In this document: positions 16,901 through 24,504 of the stretch, piece by piece
Layout: the number at the start of each line of letters is the position of its first letter
How positions within the stretch are numbered: the stretch's first letter is position 1
Assembly: GCA_029194535.1 (NCBI GenBank)
Contig: JARFXR010000001.1
Span: 62,001-126,000, forward strand
Direction: 5' to 3'
DNA from: Nitrospira sp.
GTDB taxonomy: Bacteria; Nitrospirota; Nitrospiria; Nitrospirales; Nitrospiraceae
Length of the DNA: 64,000 nt
Notes under the pieces: generated by a model
What the model was told of the DNA's origin: nothing
Seen by the model: only the letters and a program-made list of their open reading frames with translations
The model's database searches: none
Position numbers and translations under genes: made by a program

Positions 16901-18880
16901 ACCTGGCCGCACGGCGGGTTCGGCGTGACGCTGGTCGAGCCGTTCGGGTCGACCTATCACGATCCGAAGAACGGCAAACTCGTCTACAGCGGTCCGATCG
17001 CAGACATCCACAGCAACGAGCCGATCGGCGCCGGTGTCAGCGGCAGCTTCCGTGAATTGATGGTATCCATCCACGACACGGTGCCGCACACGGTCAACAT
17101 CATCGAAGCCGGGAATCCTCCCGGACAGCCGGTGGAGGTGGCGCTCGAGGCGGGCAAGACGGTGTCGTTCCAGATGCCGGAGAAGATTCTGAACGCGCCG
17201 AACAAGTACATCAACGGCGGCACGCACACGACCGGCAGCGGGTTCAACTTCCGCGCGGAACCGTTTGCGCAACGCCTCTCGAACAATCCGGATACGTCCA
17301 AGCTGTTCAGCAGTGCGATCCATGGAGATCCTGATACCCCGTTGTTGCGGGCGTACACAGGCGACACCATGGTGTTCCGTCTGCTGCACCAGCTGATGAA
17401 CGAGTCGCACGTCTGGACGATCTCCGGCCATACCTTCCTCACGGAACGGTACGCGGCGGACGCCAATCGGAAGAACTCGATTCACGTCGGGATCGCCGAG
17501 CGGTATGACCTCGTGACCAAGGCGGGAGGATTCCAGGGCATGCCGGGCGACTACATCCACTTCAACGGCCGAAGCTCCCACTTCGCCGAAGGCGGATGGG
17601 GGATCGTGCGTGTCCTCGATAAGGAAACGGCGGATCTCAAGCCGCTGCCGAAGGGGACCAACCCCCTCGGAATTCCCGCGACTCCGAGTTCCGTCTGCCC
17701 GGCCGACGCTCCCGTGAAGAGCTTCAACGTCGTGGCGTTGGATCGCCCGATGAAGCTCAACCAGAAGGCGCCGGACGTGATCGAGGTGGATTTCGAACGG
17801 AAGATTGAAATGACCATGCCGGAAGGCAAGATCTTCGCGCTCGAAGAGGAAGCGACGACGGTGGCCAGCGGGACGACCCCGCATCCGCTGACGCTGCGCG
17901 CCAACCTGGGCGATTGTATCAAGGTGAGTCTGAAGAACAAGATGAAGGCCAGCCGGGCGTCCTTCTTCGCTCCTGGATTGGCCTTCGATCCGAAAGACAG
18001 CCAAGGCTTGAACGTCGGCAACAACGGCGGCGATCAGACCATCGGCCCAGGCGAGAGCCGTGCCTATACCTACTACGCGCATCCTGCCAACAAGGAGACG
18101 ACGTCGCTGGTATGGGACGGCGGCAACGTCGTCGTCAATCCGCGCAACGGATTGTACGGGGCCATCATCGTCGGTCCGAAAGGATCGCTGTACCGCGACC
18201 CTGTCACCGGTGCCGACCTGTCACAGAAAAACTCCTGGAGGGCCGACGTCATCGTCGACGCCAGCCTGCCGGAGAACGTGGGCAAGCGGAACTATCGTGA
18301 TGTCGCCCTCTACTTCCAGGACGAGGACAACATCATCGGAACCGCCTTCATGCCCTACGTGCAGAACGTGGCGGGGTTGACGTCGGTGAACTACCGTGCC
18401 GAACCGTACAAGTTCCGTGAAGAACAGGGCTGCTCGCTGGGCAAGATCTTCCAGCCCTGCGTCGTGGACAAGCCCGAAGATCCGGCCACGCCTCTGATCG
18501 AGGCGCACGCCGGCGACCCGATCCGAATTCACGTGATCGGGGCCAACAGCGAGCAGAACGGGATGTTCGGGGTCGAAGGCCATGAATGGCCGATCGAGCC
18601 CTACATGCCGGGCGCCGACATGATCAGCGTGGTGGAGTATGCCGGTTCCGAGACTCTCGATGTCTTCATCCGCGGCGGGGCGGGCGGACCGTATCGCCTG
18701 GCCGGAGACTTCGTGTGGTCGAACAATCGGCTGCCCTACACGCAATCAGGGCAATGGGGCTATCTCCGGGTGTTGCCGGTCGGCGACTCACGGATTCAGC
18801 CGCTGGGCGCCGTCGGCATGGGAGCCAAGCGGGCTGATGCCGCGCCGCAGCCTCAGGCTGTTCCGACCGCTTTGCGGTAG
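13949..18880 (+). CDS. Giant multi-cupredoxin multicopper oxidase, MofA/MnxG-like
   Basis: A 1643-residue secreted oxidase. I use the ATG at 13949 behind AGGGGGAGG; a TTG at 13880 is less likely. Residues 1 to about 40 are a signal peptide. Copper motifs in order: HPH 280-282 with HSYSH 291-295; HSHHPH 449-454 (HxxHxH type); HCHVAHHYVAGM 524-535 with the type-1 Cys, His and Met; HPH 829-831; HDH 977-979. Later cupredoxin domains keep isolated histidines (H1154, H1161, H1545). The length is close to Leptothrix MofA, a putative manganese oxidase; substrates in this family are inferred, so Mn(II), Fe(II) or Cu(I) are all possible. A sigma54 promoter and activator precede it; a terminator follows. 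Confidence 0.88.
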   Translation: MSHHKPQRRRKRTSAAFMLQSALLAGSLLAAPWPSVAGDAGSHDGHATQVALPGWTQQLKGQTVVEDTIEGRPERSEKMELQHHRLMRRLEEQAQKDAQAQQTSGAFNNMSMMHQYMGQDGSSFLLMTDSGKGEPVLSSGGKCPANAPTKTYDVSMINIEITLNRWLDYYPGYMYVLSEDLEKARAEEAKNKAAREKDGYDPGAVSTGLQGDVIQPLVLRANQGDCVKMTLRNQMESEDGSLFIQASSMIVSATGKPATTTNPESIVAPGKAQEFEWYIHPHMQEGVRQFHSYSHDRELTVLGLFGAFIVEPKGSKYFDSLGTGPDKPVRTGWQVNIDNGTGPDFREFVLFYHEIGDEAFRPLNKKGDFLPQRDPLTDAYRPGGRAINYRSEPFGIDQMHLQHEYFGFEDESMAYSAYTFGDTPTTIARGYLGEPVKWRLVHGGSEVFHSHHPHSGSIRWQRSPGTEPNNLWAMGQDGPVKYPVVRTKSDRVDVEVIGPSEALDLEPECGGGGCQHLAGEFLYHCHVAHHYVAGMWGYGRFYNTLQVGSAHTDTMPDLQELPDRKGRIKQGVSSDKLIGTTLDWFGKTFKIVDKSQKTNWKSDPVIVNIKDWVEMFVPAQGQPGHTNDEKGQILSYDSTVWDWKWDGNIARGERESTAQNPKYQWAAKWDDGTRPAILFDPTTGKLAWPLFKPHFGKRVPFSANHSGAPWLEPIHQDANGERTSEPAKPGEQGRWSLCPDNANQKFYNIHFARMPITLAKKQGKEPAIVDKDGLIYVLHEEERLIRANDDLKLPAVIRANVYDCVDLVLTSEWDDDDYTNFQSSKINIHPHFFQFDTGNSDGVISGFEYEMSVRPFTMFGKKTKHGLPAPMVAKLVGGAKAGATSIKIQMAPGATAFHVNTEVMVGMDCLENGNDATASLPRDKSCSEVARIKDIKGDQVTFFKPLKHNHPANDLVSPEFVRYRWWVDVDMGTVFWHDHAFGATTWPHGGFGVTLVEPFGSTYHDPKNGKLVYSGPIADIHSNEPIGAGVSGSFRELMVSIHDTVPHTVNIIEAGNPPGQPVEVALEAGKTVSFQMPEKILNAPNKYINGGTHTTGSGFNFRAEPFAQRLSNNPDTSKLFSSAIHGDPDTPLLRAYTGDTMVFRLLHQLMNESHVWTISGHTFLTERYAADANRKNSIHVGIAERYDLVTKAGGFQGMPGDYIHFNGRSSHFAEGGWGIVRVLDKETADLKPLPKGTNPLGIPATPSSVCPADAPVKSFNVVALDRPMKLNQKAPDVIEVDFERKIEMTMPEGKIFALEEEATTVASGTTPHPLTLRANLGDCIKVSLKNKMKASRASFFAPGLAFDPKDSQGLNVGNNGGDQTIGPGESRAYTYYAHPANKETTSLVWDGGNVVVNPRNGLYGAIIVGPKGSLYRDPVTGADLSQKNSWRADVIVDASLPENVGKRNYRDVALYFQDEDNIIGTAFMPYVQNVAGLTSVNYRAEPYKFREEQGCSLGKIFQPCVVDKPEDPATPLIEAHAGDPIRIHVIGANSEQNGMFGVEGHEWPIEPYMPGADMISVVEYAGSETLDVFIRGGAGGPYRLAGDFVWSNNRLPYTQSGQWGYLRVLPVGDSRIQPLGAVGMGAKRADAAPQPQAVPTALR

Positions 18881-18900
18881 AACAGTAAGGACCAGGGTGT

Positions 18901-18937
18901 GAGGACTGGGGGCTAAGAGCATTCGACCTCAGTCCTC
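18901..18937. repeat. Short heptad-type inverted repeat after the oxidase gene
   Basis: GAGGACTG (18901-18908) and CAGTCCTC (18930-18937) are perfect complements, embedded in degenerate 7-bp units such as GTCCTCA, GCACTGA and TCACTCA that continue to about 18952. It is the same family as the element at 249-324. Confidence 0.5.
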
Positions 18938-18956
18938 AGCACTGATCACTCAACAA

Positions 18957-18996
18957 GGGGGGGAGCTGCGCCGACGGTGTAGCTCCCCTGTTCTTT
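18957..18996 (+). terminator. Intrinsic terminator of the multicopper oxidase gene
   Basis: GGGGAGCT (18960-18967) pairs with AGCTCCCC (18981-18988) across 13 bases and is followed by TGTTCTTT. The flanking AACA and TGTT can extend the stem. It lies 77 bp after the oxidase stop, so the downstream copper-accessory gene probably has its own promoter or receives only read-through. Confidence 0.7.
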
Positions 18997-19000
18997 AAGA

Positions 19001-19072
19001 AGTCCTGAGTGCTGGGTGCTGAGCCTCAAGTTGGACAATGCAAGTTTTCGAACTTCACTACTCAGCGCTGGT
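19001..19072. repeat. Heptad-unit repeat upstream of the copper accessory gene
   Basis: The interval reads as degenerate heptads (GTCCTGA GTGCTGG GTGCTGA GCCTCAA and, inverted, CTACTCA GCGCTGG). It belongs to the AGTGCTGAG family seen at 249, 18901 and 52183. It lies just upstream of the ribosome-binding site of the next gene. Confidence 0.45.
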
Positions 19073-19094
19073 TTGAGAAGGGGAGGCCGGAGTT

Positions 19095-20027
19095 ATGCGC
19101 ATGAAACACAGTATCGCGATGGCGATGATGGTCGCTTGCCTGAGCGGCACAGCCTTCGCCTATCAAGAAATCACGGTTGCAGAAGGCGGCACGGTGACCG
19201 GGACCGTGACACTCGAGGGGAATGTTCCCAAGCCGAAGGGGTACAACCTCACGACGTTGCCTGACCCGTTCTATTGCGGGCGCATTTCCGACGGGCAGGG
19301 CTGGCGCATCCTGCAACCGTTTCAGGTCGGGCCGATCGGCGAGTTCCGTGAGGTGGTGGTCTATTTGGAGGGGATCGACAAAGGCAAGCCGTTCGAGGAC
19401 AGGGGGCTGCCGCAAATCGAGGCGAAAGACTGCCTCTTCAATCCGTTCACGACCGTCGTGCGAGACGATCAGACGGTGACGGTCGTCAACATGGATCCGG
19501 TCATGCACGACATTCAGGCGTACGAGACTTCCCACCTGGGCCCGCGCGTCCTGTTCAACGTGCCGCTGCCGATGAACCCGCAACACCCGCGCAACTTCAA
19601 GGATCGGAGCGATGCCGCCTTGTACCACAAACACATGGCCGGGGCGCCGATGAAGCAATTGGTCAATCTCAGCAAGGGCCGCCGGATCTTCGTCATGCAA
19701 TGCGGCTTTCACGCCTACATGGAGAGCTGGGGGCTCGCCGTGACGAATCCGTACTTCGCTAAGACAGACGAGCAAGGTCGCTTCACCATGACTGATGTGC
19801 CGCCCGGCACCTATAAGGTGGTCGTCTGGCATCCCTACATTCGAAGCGCGATTGAGCAAACGGTGACCATCGACCCGAAGTCGACGACGGAAATCCGTAT
19901 CGCGGTCCCGGCTCCCACGGGGCGTTTGTACGCGAACGAGGTACTGGATCATGCGTACGTCCGTTACAACGTCACAGAGGACACCCAGAAAGAAATCGAG
20001 CCGATGGTCGAGAAGCAGGACCGCTGA
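19095..20027 (+). CDS. Secreted protein with type-1-copper-like site and carboxypeptidase-regulatory-like domain
   Basis: A 310-residue exported protein with a signal peptide cleaved near TAFA-YQE. The first two-thirds look cupredoxin-like: His138 (VMHDIQAY) and Cys203-x2-His206-x2-Met209 (CGFHAYM) give a plausible His-Cys-His-Met blue-copper set. The remainder (DEQGRFTMTDVPPGTYKVVVWHP) is the beta-sandwich of carboxypeptidase-regulatory-like domains. It may pass electrons to or from the multicopper oxidase or deliver copper; that is inferred from position. It precedes two SUMF1-type genes on the same strand. Confidence 0.75.
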   Translation: MRMKHSIAMAMMVACLSGTAFAYQEITVAEGGTVTGTVTLEGNVPKPKGYNLTTLPDPFYCGRISDGQGWRILQPFQVGPIGEFREVVVYLEGIDKGKPFEDRGLPQIEAKDCLFNPFTTVVRDDQTVTVVNMDPVMHDIQAYETSHLGPRVLFNVPLPMNPQHPRNFKDRSDAALYHKHMAGAPMKQLVNLSKGRRIFVMQCGFHAYMESWGLAVTNPYFAKTDEQGRFTMTDVPPGTYKVVVWHPYIRSAIEQTVTIDPKSTTEIRIAVPAPTGRLYANEVLDHAYVRYNVTEDTQKEIEPMVEKQDR

Positions 20028-20069
20028 AGAGGGGATGGACGCATAGAGGAGCAAACGGGGTAGCGGGAT

Positions 20070-21014
20070 ATGGGGGTAACGGGACAAAGGAGTGAATGGA
20101 GACTGGCGGTCGCGCTCTTGATTTGCCTCTGCGCGCCTGCGGCACCAGCCGAGGCCGATCACGAATCGTCGAAGCAACCGCCGCTCTGGACGCCGCTTGA
20201 CGGACCAGAGCGGCTCGCCGCGATGGACACGCCGGGAGGCATGGTCGAGGTGCCGGCCGGCTGGTTCCTCATGGGTAGCGATCCGAAGCTCGACCGAGCG
20301 GCAGGACCGCAGGAACTGCCTCAGCGCTCGGTGTTTCTCGACCGATTCGAGATCGATCGTTACGAGATATCGAACGTGGACTACCTGCGGTTCGTCCTGG
20401 CCATGGGAGCGGATTGGCCGCAGTTCTGGCGCGAGAGTCCCTTCCCGGAAAAGGCCGCTCTTCACCCCGTTATCAATGTGAGTTGGAATGACGCCGATGC
20501 CTACTGCCGGTGGGCGGGCAAGCGGCTGCCCACGGAAGCAGAGTGGGAAAAAGCGGCGAGGGGCGAAGACGGGCGAGTATTCCCGTGGGGGAATGAGCCT
20601 GCCGGCTGGCTCAAGAGCAACATCGCGCATCCCGGTTCCAAACGTGGATTCAAGTACCCTCCGCTCGCGAACGTAAATCGCTATGACCGAGGCGTGAGCC
20701 CTTATGGCGTGCATCAGATGGCGGGAAACGTCAGCGAGTGGGTGGCTGATTGGTTCGATCCGGAGTACTACCAGCGTGACGAGAACAAGAATCCGCCCGG
20801 GCCGCGGCATGGAGCCGACAAGGTGTTTCGCGGCGGGTCATGGAACGAGGATCCTGAAGTCGCCCGTTCGGCCGGACGGAATGCCGGCGCGCCCGATCGC
20901 CGGAGTTATCTCACCGGATTCCGCTGCGCGCGATCAGAGACGAGGGTGAACGGTCATTGGTCAATGGTGAAAGGCGGAGAATCGAATCAACACATTGATT
21001 CCACCCACCATTGA
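20070..21014 (+). CDS. Exported SUMF1/formylglycine-generating-enzyme-fold protein
   Basis: A 314-residue protein with a signal peptide (ALLICLCAPAAPAEA) and a full SUMF1 fold: VPAGWFLMGSD, HPVINVSWNDADAYCRWAGKRLPTEAEWEKAARGEDG, FPWGNE, GVHQMAGNVSEWVADW, FRGGSW and GFRCARS. True formylglycine-generating enzymes carry a catalytic cysteine shortly after the GGS motif; here that stretch reads GGSWNEDPEVA with no Cys, so sulfatase activation is unlikely. The last 20 or so residues (after GFRCARSE) are encoded by an inverted-repeat element. A second SUMF1 gene follows; both may be structural partners of the copper oxidase. Confidence 0.85.
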   Translation: MGVTGQRSEWRLAVALLICLCAPAAPAEADHESSKQPPLWTPLDGPERLAAMDTPGGMVEVPAGWFLMGSDPKLDRAAGPQELPQRSVFLDRFEIDRYEISNVDYLRFVLAMGADWPQFWRESPFPEKAALHPVINVSWNDADAYCRWAGKRLPTEAEWEKAARGEDGRVFPWGNEPAGWLKSNIAHPGSKRGFKYPPLANVNRYDRGVSPYGVHQMAGNVSEWVADWFDPEYYQRDENKNPPGPRHGADKVFRGGSWNEDPEVARSAGRNAGAPDRRSYLTGFRCARSETRVNGHWSMVKGGESNQHIDSTHH

Positions 21015-21022
21015 CCATTCAC
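20953..21022. repeat. Heptad inverted repeat forming the 3' end of the first SUMF1 gene
   Basis: Arms GTCATTGGTCAATGGTG (20953-20969) and CACCATTGACCATTCAC (21006-21022) match at 15 of 17 positions. The sequence runs as 7-bp units (GGTCATT GGTCAAT GGTGAAA ... CCATTGA CCATTCA), and an inner AATCA/TGATT pair adds a second stem. The left arm and loop are translated as the gene's tail and the stop codon falls in the right arm. Confidence 0.7.
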
Positions 21023-21055
21023 TATAGGACATCGCAACAACAAGGAGGCCGTATC

Positions 21056-22045
21056 GTGAAACGAGATATCCTAGAGAGCCGGCGGACATTGGACTGGACG
21101 ATCACTGCGTGCCTGATTGTTGCCGCCCTGATTGGTCTGACGCGCATTGCCTGGGGATTGGACACGCAAGACATCACGATCGAGTGGACCGAGCAGGGCA
21201 AACAGATCGCCTCAGACCGGGTGGCGAACTGGAAAACGAAGGACGAGATGATGCTGGTCCCGGCCGGAGAGTTTCTGATGGGCAGCGACAAGAAGTTCGA
21301 CCGGGTCGCATACCGGTCGGAGCTTCCGCAGCGGCGGGTGTACCTGGATTCGTTCGAAATCGGCAAGTACGAAGTGACGGCGCTGGAGTATCTCGCGTTC
21401 GTCCTCGCCACCGGCCGCCCGCCGCAACTGGATTGGCGCTATGACGGCGGGAATTTCCAGGAGGCGATGGCGCATCACCCCATCATGCACGTCACCTGGT
21501 ACGATGCGGATGCCTACTGCCGCTGGGCCGGGAAGCGCCTGCCCACTGAAGCCGAATGGGAAAAGGCCGCCCGAGGCGAAGACGGCCGGATCAATCCCTG
21601 GGGTAATCAACCGGCCGGGTTGAGCCGCGTGAACTTCGGCCGTACAGGCCTGTCCGGGCCTGTGAGGGATCGTCCGGAGAGGCTGCTGCTCTATCCGCCG
21701 ATTATTTCGGTCGACAAGTACGAGAACGGCGTGAGCCCGTACGGCGCGTATCAGATGTTGGGGAACGTCTCGGAATGGGTGGCGGATTGGTACGACAAGG
21801 ATTACTACGCCACCGCGCCCGACCGGAATCCCACAGGTCCGATGACCGGGACCCAGAAGGCGTTCCGCGGCGGGGGCTGGATGGACAGCACCACGACGAT
21901 GCGGGCGGCCATGCGCAACGGGACCGATCCGAACACCAAGATCAACTGGATGGGTTTCCGCTGTGCGAAATCGGTGGAAACGTCAAACGTCAATCGACAA
22001 TCGTCCATCGAATCGGACGACCGGATGGCGCGTCTCCGCGAATGA
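21056..22045 (+). CDS. Second SUMF1-fold protein, membrane-anchored or exported
   Basis: A 329-residue paralogue of the preceding protein. The start is GTG 21056, seven bases after AAGGAGG; a TTG at 21011 lies inside the repeat and lacks a site. A basic N-terminus and hydrophobic helix (TITACLIVAALIGLTRIAWG) target it to the membrane or periplasm. SUMF1 hallmarks are complete (VPAGEFLMGSD, YCRWAGKRLPTEAEWEKAARGEDG, GNVSEWVADW, FRGGGW, GFRCAKS), again without a catalytic Cys after the GGG motif. The C-terminal tail after GFRCAKS comes from a different heptad repeat than in the first copy. Likely co-transcribed with its neighbour. Confidence 0.85.
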   Translation: MKRDILESRRTLDWTITACLIVAALIGLTRIAWGLDTQDITIEWTEQGKQIASDRVANWKTKDEMMLVPAGEFLMGSDKKFDRVAYRSELPQRRVYLDSFEIGKYEVTALEYLAFVLATGRPPQLDWRYDGGNFQEAMAHHPIMHVTWYDADAYCRWAGKRLPTEAEWEKAARGEDGRINPWGNQPAGLSRVNFGRTGLSGPVRDRPERLLLYPPIISVDKYENGVSPYGAYQMLGNVSEWVADWYDKDYYATAPDRNPTGPMTGTQKAFRGGGWMDSTTTMRAAMRNGTDPNTKINWMGFRCAKSVETSNVNRQSSIESDDRMARLRE

Positions 22046-22061
22046 CGACTGACGTATGACG
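21981..22061. repeat. Heptad inverted repeat forming the 3' end of the second SUMF1 gene
   Basis: The 21-base arms at 21981-22001 (starting CGTCAAACGTC) and 22041-22061 (ending CTGACGTATGACG) are complementary at 17 of 21 positions. The units (AACGTCA, ATCGACA, ATGACGA, CTGACGT) are again seven bases long but differ in sequence from the CCATTGA and CTCAGCA types. The gene's stop codon lies in the right arm. Confidence 0.65.
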
Positions 22062-22181
22062 GGAACTCCATCGTGAATTACTTATTCACCACGCTGATGT
22101 CTCGGGCCGGCGTGCGCATGTCAGCGCATCGCTCGAAGGAAGGGCCGTGCTCCTCGACGACAACCGAAGAGGAGAGACATC

Positions 22182-22877
22182 ATGCAGATTCATCGGAGGA
22201 AGAGCAGCCGGACCATTGGAGCGTGGCTTGTCGGAATTGCAATCGCCGCGGGAGTCGTTGTCTGTGGTGCCTCGCAGGCTTCTGCTGAGGAAGAGACGAC
22301 GAGGACAGGCAACAGGGTTTTTTTCCGCGGGGGATTCGCAGCGCTGAACAGCAGTCGGGGAGGGGAGCTGTTTACAAACGTCCATGGACTCGCCGGCGGC
22401 CCATCCAATGACGACAGCACCGGCTATTATATCGGCGCTGGAACCGACTTGATGCTGACGCGAGACGCCTGGGGCTTGGCGGACAAAGTCGGCATCCTTG
22501 GCGAAATCGGCATGGAGTACAATCGCTTTAGCTCACAAACCGTCGCGAACTCCGATACGGCGTTGACCGGCGCTCCTTTTTACAAAACCCAGGTCACCAT
22601 GCTGACGATCGACGTGGCGCCGAAGATAAAATTCCGACAGGGGACCGACTTCCAGCCTTGGCTCATCCCGGTCGGCCTGGACTTTCACGTGATCAGCCCA
22701 CCTTCAAATCAAACGAACTATCTCGACATCGGGGCGCAGTTCGGAGTCGGCGGTGAAGTCCGCGTGTGGAAAGAATTATGGCTCGGGGTGGACGGTCGAT
22801 ACCATTTGGCATCAGGCGCGACAAATACCGTCAACAACTATGGAACCGTGGGCGCCTACGTAGGCATCGGCTTTTAA
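22182..22877 (+). CDS. Outer-membrane beta-barrel protein
   Basis: A 231-residue protein with a signal peptide ending ASQASA-EEE and alternating amphipathic strands (VFFRGGFAAL, YYIGAGTDLML, WLGVDGRYHLA), ending in Phe after YVGIGF, the usual C-terminal signature for barrel insertion. Its size suits an 8-10 strand OmpW/OmpA-like barrel. The ligand is unknown. It follows the oxidase-SUMF1 cluster and could anchor or feed it, but nothing in the sequence proves this. Confidence 0.75.
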   Translation: MQIHRRKSSRTIGAWLVGIAIAAGVVVCGASQASAEEETTRTGNRVFFRGGFAALNSSRGGELFTNVHGLAGGPSNDDSTGYYIGAGTDLMLTRDAWGLADKVGILGEIGMEYNRFSSQTVANSDTALTGAPFYKTQVTMLTIDVAPKIKFRQGTDFQPWLIPVGLDFHVISPPSNQTNYLDIGAQFGVGGEVRVWKELWLGVDGRYHLASGATNTVNNYGTVGAYVGIGF

Positions 22878-22998
22878 TAGGACACCGATAAAGTCCGCGA
22901 GCGGCGTTCTCCCATCGCTCAGAGCCTAACGACAGAGACAGGCAACGGTAACGCATCCGCACGAGGGCGGGACGGTGACCTCCATCCCACCTTGTTGA

Positions 22999-23142
22999 TT
23001 CCCTGGGTCGCCGTCCGTTCTCTTCAACAGCGTCGCCGGCCTCTCATTGACCGGCGGCACGCTGCTTCTCTCCTTCATCCTCGCTCCAACGGTCAGGAAG
23101 GACTTCGTCCCCGGAACGCCGACTCCGTCGGCGCGGGCGTGA
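22999..23142 (+). pseudogene. Possible membrane-protein remnant in a 422-bp gap
   Basis: Between the barrel gene and the next cytochrome one 48-codon frame without a start codon reads like protein (SVAGLSLTGGTLLLSFILAP, one hydrophobic helix, then RKDF). I do not recognise the family. The rest of the 22878-23299 gap shows nothing else I can support. Confidence 0.25.
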
Positions 23143-23299
23143 TCTCTCCTGTCCCTTTCTGCAACAGCCGTGGAGCGCGACTTGGGGCAGGGCTCCCCTT
23201 GTCTCCGATCTCAGGTACGAAACCGCCCAGATTTTCCGGCGCAAGCGTCCGGCTGCGGGCTCTCAATTTGCGGTTTCTTCCTTGCACTCTCGGGCTTCC

Positions 23300-23782
23300 A
23301 TGAGAGGGAAGGTCTGTGTTATCGCGATGCTGCTGTGGGTGGTCACGCTCGGCGCCGCCGGATGGGTGTTCGTCAAGGGCTGGACGGTACCGGGTGTCGA
23401 CGGCCGCACGGAAATCCTGCTCGCTCCCGCAGAGCGCGATCAAATCCTCGGGGAAATGCGCCATCTCCTGAAGGCCGTGGACGGCATCCTCAGAAGCCTC
23501 GGGGAGCCGCAGCCGGACCTGCCGGCCGCAGAGCAAGCGGCGAGGGCGGCGGGGATGGCAATGGCGGCGGACGTCAATCCGGCGATCATGGCCAAACTTC
23601 CCCTGCCGTTCAAACAAATGGGCATGTCGATCCACGGAGACATGGATGCGCTGGCGGATGCGATCGTCGAGAAGGAAAGTTCTCAGCAGATCCTGCGGCG
23701 CCTGTCGAGCATGACCGCCCGCTGCACGACCTGCCATGACCTGTATCGACTGAGCGCCGATCAATTGTCGCGCCCTCGGTAG
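23300..23782 (+). CDS. Membrane-anchored c-type cytochrome, C-terminal haem
   Basis: A 160-residue protein starting at ATG 23300. Residues 5-27 form a signal anchor; the rest is predicted helical, with a single CTTCH haem-binding motif about 18 residues before the end. That C-terminal placement resembles cytochrome c-prime-type four-helix proteins rather than class I cytochromes, though the fold is inferred only. It may accept electrons from the periplasmic oxidation modules on either side. Confidence 0.7.
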   Translation: MRGKVCVIAMLLWVVTLGAAGWVFVKGWTVPGVDGRTEILLAPAERDQILGEMRHLLKAVDGILRSLGEPQPDLPAAEQAARAAGMAMAADVNPAIMAKLPLPFKQMGMSIHGDMDALADAIVEKESSQQILRRLSSMTARCTTCHDLYRLSADQLSRPR

Positions 23783-23864
23783 CGATCGGCTGACAGCGCG
23801 AACGCGAGAATCGGATGCCATCACGCGCTCCTCGCACCCATCCATGGACGAATCCTTTTGACGG

Positions 23865-24468
23865 GTGAATGCTCAGAATACGCATGTTGAGAATTTCGTC
23901 CGAGAACGCGTGCCATCGGCGGCCCGGTGGCACGAAGCGGCGGGACAAAGAGGCGCTACGGCTCGGATTGCGATTATCGGAGCAGCAATCGGAGGACTGC
24001 CTGCGGCCTTTGAGGCCCGGGCGATGCTGGACAACAAGCACACGGTGACGGTGCTTTCGAACGTGGACTCGTCTCACTTCGTCTCGTCGGATCCCTGGGT
24101 AGCGGTGGGATGGCGCAAACGCACCGACATCAGTTTCGCGTTGAGGCCGGTACTGGAAAAGAAAAGGATCACATTCGTCCACGCCCCAGTGGATCGGTTC
24201 GAACCGGAGGAGAATCGGGTCATCACCTCACATGGGGAAGTGCCGTACGACTATCCGATCATCGAGACCGGACCCAAGCTGAATTTCGAGGCGGTGCCGG
24301 GGCTCGGCCCGAGCGGTTACACCCAATCGGTCTGCACCGTGGATCATGCGGAGCAGGCCTGTGGAGCCTATCAGCGTTTCCTCAAGGGCCCGGGGTGTGC
24401 GCGAACCGTTCTTGGAGAAGGCGATTGTCAAAACGTTCGGCACCGGAAAGCTGGAGCGTCAAGAGTAG
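23865..24468 (+). pseudogene. Sulfide:quinone oxidoreductase remnant with large internal deletion
   Basis: The first 175 or so codons give the FAD-binding N-terminus of an SQR-like flavoprotein (IAIIGAAIGGLPAAFEAR, VLSNVDSSHFVSSDPWVAVGW). At about 24390 the frame jumps: after FLKGPG the following codons in another frame read VREPFLEKAIVKTFGTGKLERQE and stop at 24468, which is the extreme C-terminus of the same family. About 200 central residues, including the second FAD-binding segment and a redox Cys, are missing. The first glycine motif is also altered (GAAIGG instead of GAGIGG). The locus cannot make a working enzyme. Confidence 0.8.
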
Positions 24469-24504
24469 ACGCACGAGGCGAGCCGTGACGCAAGGGACAC
24501 TGAC

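Noticed and set aside
15620-18082. 820-codon open frame antisense to the multicopper oxidase gene
   Set aside because: No recognisable domain, composition typical of an antisense shadow; the sense strand has unmistakable copper motifs.
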